A stretch of 8,445 bases of DNA, taken from NCBI GenBank assembly GCA_012512545.1, contig JAAZDZ010000011.1:1-8445 (forward strand), given 5' to 3'. Below are positions 6,559 to 8,445 of this stretch, piece after piece. Source of the DNA: Alcaligenaceae bacterium (lineage in GTDB: Bacteria > Pseudomonadota > Gammaproteobacteria > Burkholderiales > Burkholderiaceae_B). Under the pieces are notes generated by a model, which was given only the letters and a program-made list of their open reading frames with translations, had not been told where the DNA came from and searched no databases. The number at the start of each line of letters is the position of its first letter. Position 1 is the first letter of the stretch. A program made the position numbers and the translations under genes.

Positions 6559-6859
6559 GATCGAGAGCACTGCTGAAAACTGGGAAAACCGCGTATTGGG
6601 TGCGGACGAAGCCCATGTGCGGGTCGATGATGAAGACTTGGAAAGCCTGATTAACGAGTCGCTCAACTTGAAAGTAATTTCAATTCGTCTGGAAGAGTCG
6701 CTGATCAGCGACTTCAAGATGATCGCAAAACATCACGGGATGTCGTACCAACCCCTCATGCGGCAAGTTTTGCGTCGTTTCGCAGACGCCGAAACACGAC
6801 GCATTTTGCGCAAATACATCGCGGCAGAGAAAGAAAACAAATCGGAAAAAGTGGCGTAA
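6545..6859 (+). CDS. CopG/BrnA-like ribbon-helix-helix antitoxin
   Basis: The 104-residue protein has an acidic N-terminal part (residues ~8-36, e.g. EAHVRVDDEDLES) of the kind that wraps a toxin. A ribbon-helix-helix domain follows at about 44-82: KVISIRLEESLISDFKMIA gives the DNA-binding strand and first helix, and SYQPLMRQVLRRFADAE the second. This arrangement fits COG5304-type antitoxins, which bind a BrnT-like toxin and repress the shared promoter. The ATG at 6545 is preferred to 6533 because GGAG lies six bases upstream of it. It overlaps the preceding small gene by 14 bp, so the two are probably one coupled unit. The C-terminal tail is lysine-rich and ends only a few bases before a relE fragment on the other strand, so the far C-terminus may be affected by the junction. 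Confidence 0.78.
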   Translation: MTGPKIESTAENWENRVLGADEAHVRVDDEDLESLINESLNLKVISIRLEESLISDFKMIAKHHGMSYQPLMRQVLRRFADAETRRILRKYIAAEKENKSEKVA

Positions 6860-6861
6860 TC

Positions 6862-6878
6862 AGGCCGCCGTCCGGCCT
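6862..6878 (+). terminator. hairpin after the antitoxin gene, weak terminator candidate
   Basis: AGGCCG-CCGTC-CGGCCT is a perfect 6-bp GC-rich stem with a five-base loop starting three bases after the antitoxin stop. The following bases (ATTCCATTC) are only moderately T-rich, so intrinsic termination is uncertain. The left part of the stem spans the junction with the relE fragment. Confidence 0.4.
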
Positions 6879-6953
6879 ATTCCATTCGGCTAGCGCTCCG
6901 GGAATGAATTTCAGGCGATATCGCGTAGCCTCGTCGGGTTCAGATTTGCTCAA
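6867..6953 (-). pseudogene. RelE/StbE-family toxin, N-terminal stub
   Basis: From a TTG at 6953 the minus strand reads SKSEPDEATRYRLKFIPGAL, then AEWNRPDGG. YRLKFIPGALAEWN closely follows the opening of RelE-family ribosome-dependent mRNA interferases (typically Y-x-L-x-F-x-P-x-A-L-K-E-W). It overlaps the stop of the Phd/StbD-like antitoxin by 14 bp, the usual antitoxin-then-toxin coupling. Only about 29 codons remain of a protein of ~85-95 residues, and the catalytic C-terminal residues are gone. Sequence identity ends at about 6866, a few bases from the convergent antitoxin's stop, which marks a rearrangement point. It cannot be an active toxin. Confidence 0.7.
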
Positions 6954-7140
6954 TATCCACCTCGACGGCGGTGTCCTTCAGTGCCAGCCTCTGGCGTGCA
7001 ATGGCCGCTAGGTCCCGGTCTGCCAGCTCTTCCACCAGCGCCTCAAACAGTTTGAGCGTCACCCTATAGAAAGCGGGCCGGTTGTGATTGAGCACGGCTA
7101 CCGGCTTGTCAGCCCCAGAAGCAGCCATAGGGATCGGCAT
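6940..7140 (-). pseudogene. Phd/StbD-family antitoxin lacking its N-terminus
   Basis: The reading frame contains GADKPVAVLNHNRPAFYRV, then FEALVEELADRDLAAIA. This is the core and toxin-binding part of Phd/YefM/StbD antitoxins, in which the PVAVLNHNRPAFY strand-turn is very typical. The first ~25-30 residues of the usual ~83, with part of the DNA-binding dimer core, are absent. In-frame ATGs at 7140 and 7128 inside the DUF3024 coding sequence could start a 66- or 62-residue product by coupling, so the short form might still be made. It overlaps the DUF3024 stop by 32 bp. The downstream relE is only a stub, so no toxin remains to neutralise. It could be a solitary antitoxin, but decay is more likely. 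Confidence 0.68.
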
Positions 7141-7450
7141 CGAGGCCCGCTAAAACCTTATCCAACGTGGACGTCTTAGCCAGGGGCTCATAGCTGTGCC
7201 AACGTAGGTCAGCGCGCATCCAAAAGACTTTCCATACCTTTTGTGTTTTGACCCAGGTAGCCTTCGCTATCGGCTCTAATAGTCGTGAGCCATCGTATAA
7301 CTGGCGATCTTCATGAATGATGACAGATTGGCCCTCAACGGAGTAGCCGATATCAAGCTGCTCACGGATCTCGGGGCGGGGACGCCGACGCGCAATATAT
7401 GACGCCATAGTGCGATGCACCCGCGCAAGTTCTAATTCACTAAACGCCAT
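7109..7450 (-). CDS. DUF3024 family protein
   Basis: The 113-residue protein begins MAFSELELARVHRTMASYI and shows GQSVIIHEDR, EPIAKATWVKTQKVWKVFWM, DLRWHSYEP and the C-terminal DADPYGCFWG. These are the conserved segments of DUF3024, a soluble family of unknown function found mainly in proteobacteria. The length is normal, and the ATG at 7450 has AAGGA five bases upstream, a good ribosome site. The lysine/tryptophan-rich centre suggests a compact alpha/beta fold, but no catalytic motif is evident. It is read away from the VapC-like chimera, with only 27 bp between their starts, so its promoter must lie inside that remnant. Its 3' end is overlapped by the antitoxin fragment. Confidence 0.88.
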   Translation of the reverse strand: MAFSELELARVHRTMASYIARRRPRPEIREQLDIGYSVEGQSVIIHEDRQLYDGSRLLEPIAKATWVKTQKVWKVFWMRADLRWHSYEPLAKTSTLDKVLAGLDADPYGCFWG

Positions 7451-7477
7451 CGTTTTCCTTATGATCGTTAGAGTTCA

Positions 7478-7705
7478 ATGGGTAAAGCTGATGCAAATGT
7501 TGTCGCGTGGGCCGAAAGCGTGAATGCGTCGAACCTCTTCGCCTCGGTCATCAACATCACCGAAAGCAGCGACGATGCCTACCGGGTGTTCCGCAAGATG
7601 CAGGGAAGCGGCCACCCGCCAGACGACTGGAGCCAGTTGCTGGCTGAAGCCCGCGCCGAGGGGCAGCGCTTGCAGCGGTTCGCCGCCGGCATCAGCCATG
7701 CGTAA
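7478..7705 (+). pseudogene. chimeric ORF: VapC PIN-domain piece joined to an unknown C-terminal tail
   Basis: The 75-residue frame opens with KADANVVAWAESVNASNLFA, then SVINI. This matches the segment of VapC toxins just after the first catalytic aspartate motif (typically LDTNVxSE...PNxxVxxWxxxxxxxxLFxSVIT). The leading LLDTNV with its metal-binding aspartate is missing, and so is everything after SVINI, including the conserved glutamate and later aspartates. From about 7562 the frame continues as DDAYRVFRKMQGSGHPPDDW and LLAEARAEGQRLQRFAAGIS, which is not PIN-like and looks like the C-terminal end of another gene I do not recognise. The start has no clear ribosome site. The whole is best read as two fused remnants; a small expressed protein is possible. 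Confidence 0.55.
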
Positions 7706-8002
7706 GGCACCATAAACCCCAGTCTCACAGGTAGTCGCAAGCGACTGTATCGTCCTGGCTGTCAGATATTTGATTTGCGCAACAGCCCTGGCGAAACCTT
7801 CTCTTGAGTATTCTGGGCATCCAGGCGCGCAGCGGTTGGAGCATGATCCGCAACCGCGCGGCCTTCTCTTGCTAGATTATATGCAGTTGCAGAGCGCGTC
7901 GCCCTACCCATTGGTTTCCAGCAAGTGCATGAACATGATGCACAGCCAACCCCTGGCGTGCAAAGACTGATGGCAGTATTCAGGCACCAGAAATCCGCAT
8001 AG
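7706..8002. other. unassigned accessory DNA, probably decayed
   Basis: No intact gene is supported. An inverted repeat AGTCGC-AA-GCGACT lies at 7733-7746, and the 10-mer CCTTCTCTTG occurs twice about 65 bp apart. On the plus strand, codons 7860-7892 read GLLLLDYMQLQ, reminiscent of the Walker B region of DnaB helicases (LIVIDYLQLM), but the surrounding residues do not support the match. On the minus strand a 49-codon ATG frame within the same interval has ordinary composition and no recognisable family. Confidence 0.4.
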
Positions 8003-8404
8003 TCAGTGTTGAACTGAGCGCCTGTGGTTGCAGGTGATGATGCCCTCGTATCTGGGATACCTTGCCCTGATCTCTTCTTTGGTCAAGGATTTGAGTTTTC
8101 GTTGAGGCTGTATGTTGTTGATGCCATGCATCGGGTTGGAATATAAAAACGCCTTATCCTGATTTCCATCAAAATAAAGTATTTTGTATTTTCCGTTATT
8201 TTCCTGGTCTGCATCAACACATGCTTGATAGGGCAACAAATCGTATTCGTACGCGACTTGTGTAATGATCAGGTTTCCATTCGAGCCGATTAAATACCTA
8301 CCCATTTCGGACGCAACAACCAAAGACACGACGAGGACAAAAACGACAAAATAAATACTTGCTATCGTCTTCCCTCTCATTTTGATCATCAACAACCCAA
8401 CCAT
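8003..8404 (-). CDS. small membrane-anchored protein of unknown function
   Basis: The 133-residue product has a short basic N-terminus (MIKMRGK) followed by one strong hydrophobic helix (about residues 13-31, IASIYFVVFVLVVSLVVA). A polar domain of ~100 residues follows, likely on the periplasmic side, with cysteines at 62 and 125 that could form a disulfide. The helix lacks a good signal-peptidase site, so it is more likely an anchor than a cleaved signal. The ATG at 8404 has GAGG five bases upstream, a clear ribosome site. I do not recognise the family. Base composition is much more AT-rich than the other genes here, as is the upstream DNA to the window end, which suggests a separate and probably recent origin. 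Any partner gene lies beyond the window. Confidence 0.65.
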   Translation of the reverse strand: MVGLLMIKMRGKTIASIYFVVFVLVVSLVVASEMGRYLIGSNGNLIITQVAYEYDLLPYQACVDADQENNGKYKILYFDGNQDKAFLYSNPMHGINNIQPQRKLKSLTKEEIRARYPRYEGIITCNHRRSVQH

Positions 8405-8445
8405 TAAAACCTCAAAAACCAGAGCAACAAATAAAAATATAAAAG

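Noticed and set aside
7083..7110. ops-like sequence (GCCGGTAGCCGTGC on the minus strand) as an RfaH recruitment site
   Set aside because: It encodes the conserved PVAVL segment of the antitoxin fragment, differs from ops by an insertion, and is not in an operon leader.
7706..8002. CRISPR array or long tandem repeat
   Set aside because: Only one 10-mer is repeated twice and one short inverted repeat is present; there is no regular spacing of repeats anywhere in the window.

Overview
The window looks like chromosomal DNA from a Gram-negative proteobacterium. A betaproteobacterium of the Burkholderiales/Alcaligenaceae type is my best guess. The grounds are GC-rich codon use in the core genes, a large signal-peptide-bearing MscS-type channel, an RfaH-like antiterminator beside nucleotide-sugar genes, and a DUF3024 protein. 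The assignment is inferred from protein style only.

Layout. The left edge (1-96) carries the 5' half of a minus-strand tRNA-Gly and its promoter. Next come two gene stumps fused head to head: an aldehyde dehydrogenase N-terminal fragment (223-558, +) and the first ~30 codons of an Rpn/PD-(D/E)XK nuclease-transposase gene (562-651, -). They meet at a perfect 16-bp palindrome. The largest intact gene is a 798-residue MscS-family mechanosensitive channel (826-3222, -). It is followed by an orphan BrnA-like antitoxin broken by a one-base slip in an A6 run (3450-3670, +).

The middle holds envelope-sugar genes: galE (3734-4729, +), convergent rmlC (4940-5485, -) and a NusG/RfaH-like regulator (5755-6273, +). 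GalE interconverts UDP-glucose and UDP-galactose, RmlC makes the dTDP-rhamnose precursor, and RfaH-type proteins let polymerase read through long polysaccharide operons, so this is plausibly the rim of an O-antigen or capsule locus. A 90-bp MITE-like element with 22-bp terminal repeats lies between galE and rmlC and overlaps the rmlC stop codon. The gene that once preceded rmlC survives only as a 58-codon tail overlapping its start (ATGA).

The right third is accessory DNA rich in toxin-antitoxin (TA) pieces. It has a seemingly intact small toxin-like/RHH antitoxin pair (6379-6859, +), an internal remnant of a Phd/StbD-RelE pair (6867-7140, -), an intact DUF3024 gene (7109-7450, -), a chimeric ORF starting with a VapC piece (7478-7705, +), a stretch of unassigned DNA (7706-8002), and an AT-rich gene for a small membrane-anchored protein of unknown function (8003-8404, -).

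The main theme is erosion: at least five gene stumps, three from different TA families, sit at sharp junctions among intact housekeeping-type genes. I did not find a clear new multigene system. The best candidates for new biology are the toxin-like/RHH pair with its palindromic promoter, the A6 slip in the BrnA-like gene, and the short IS-like element.
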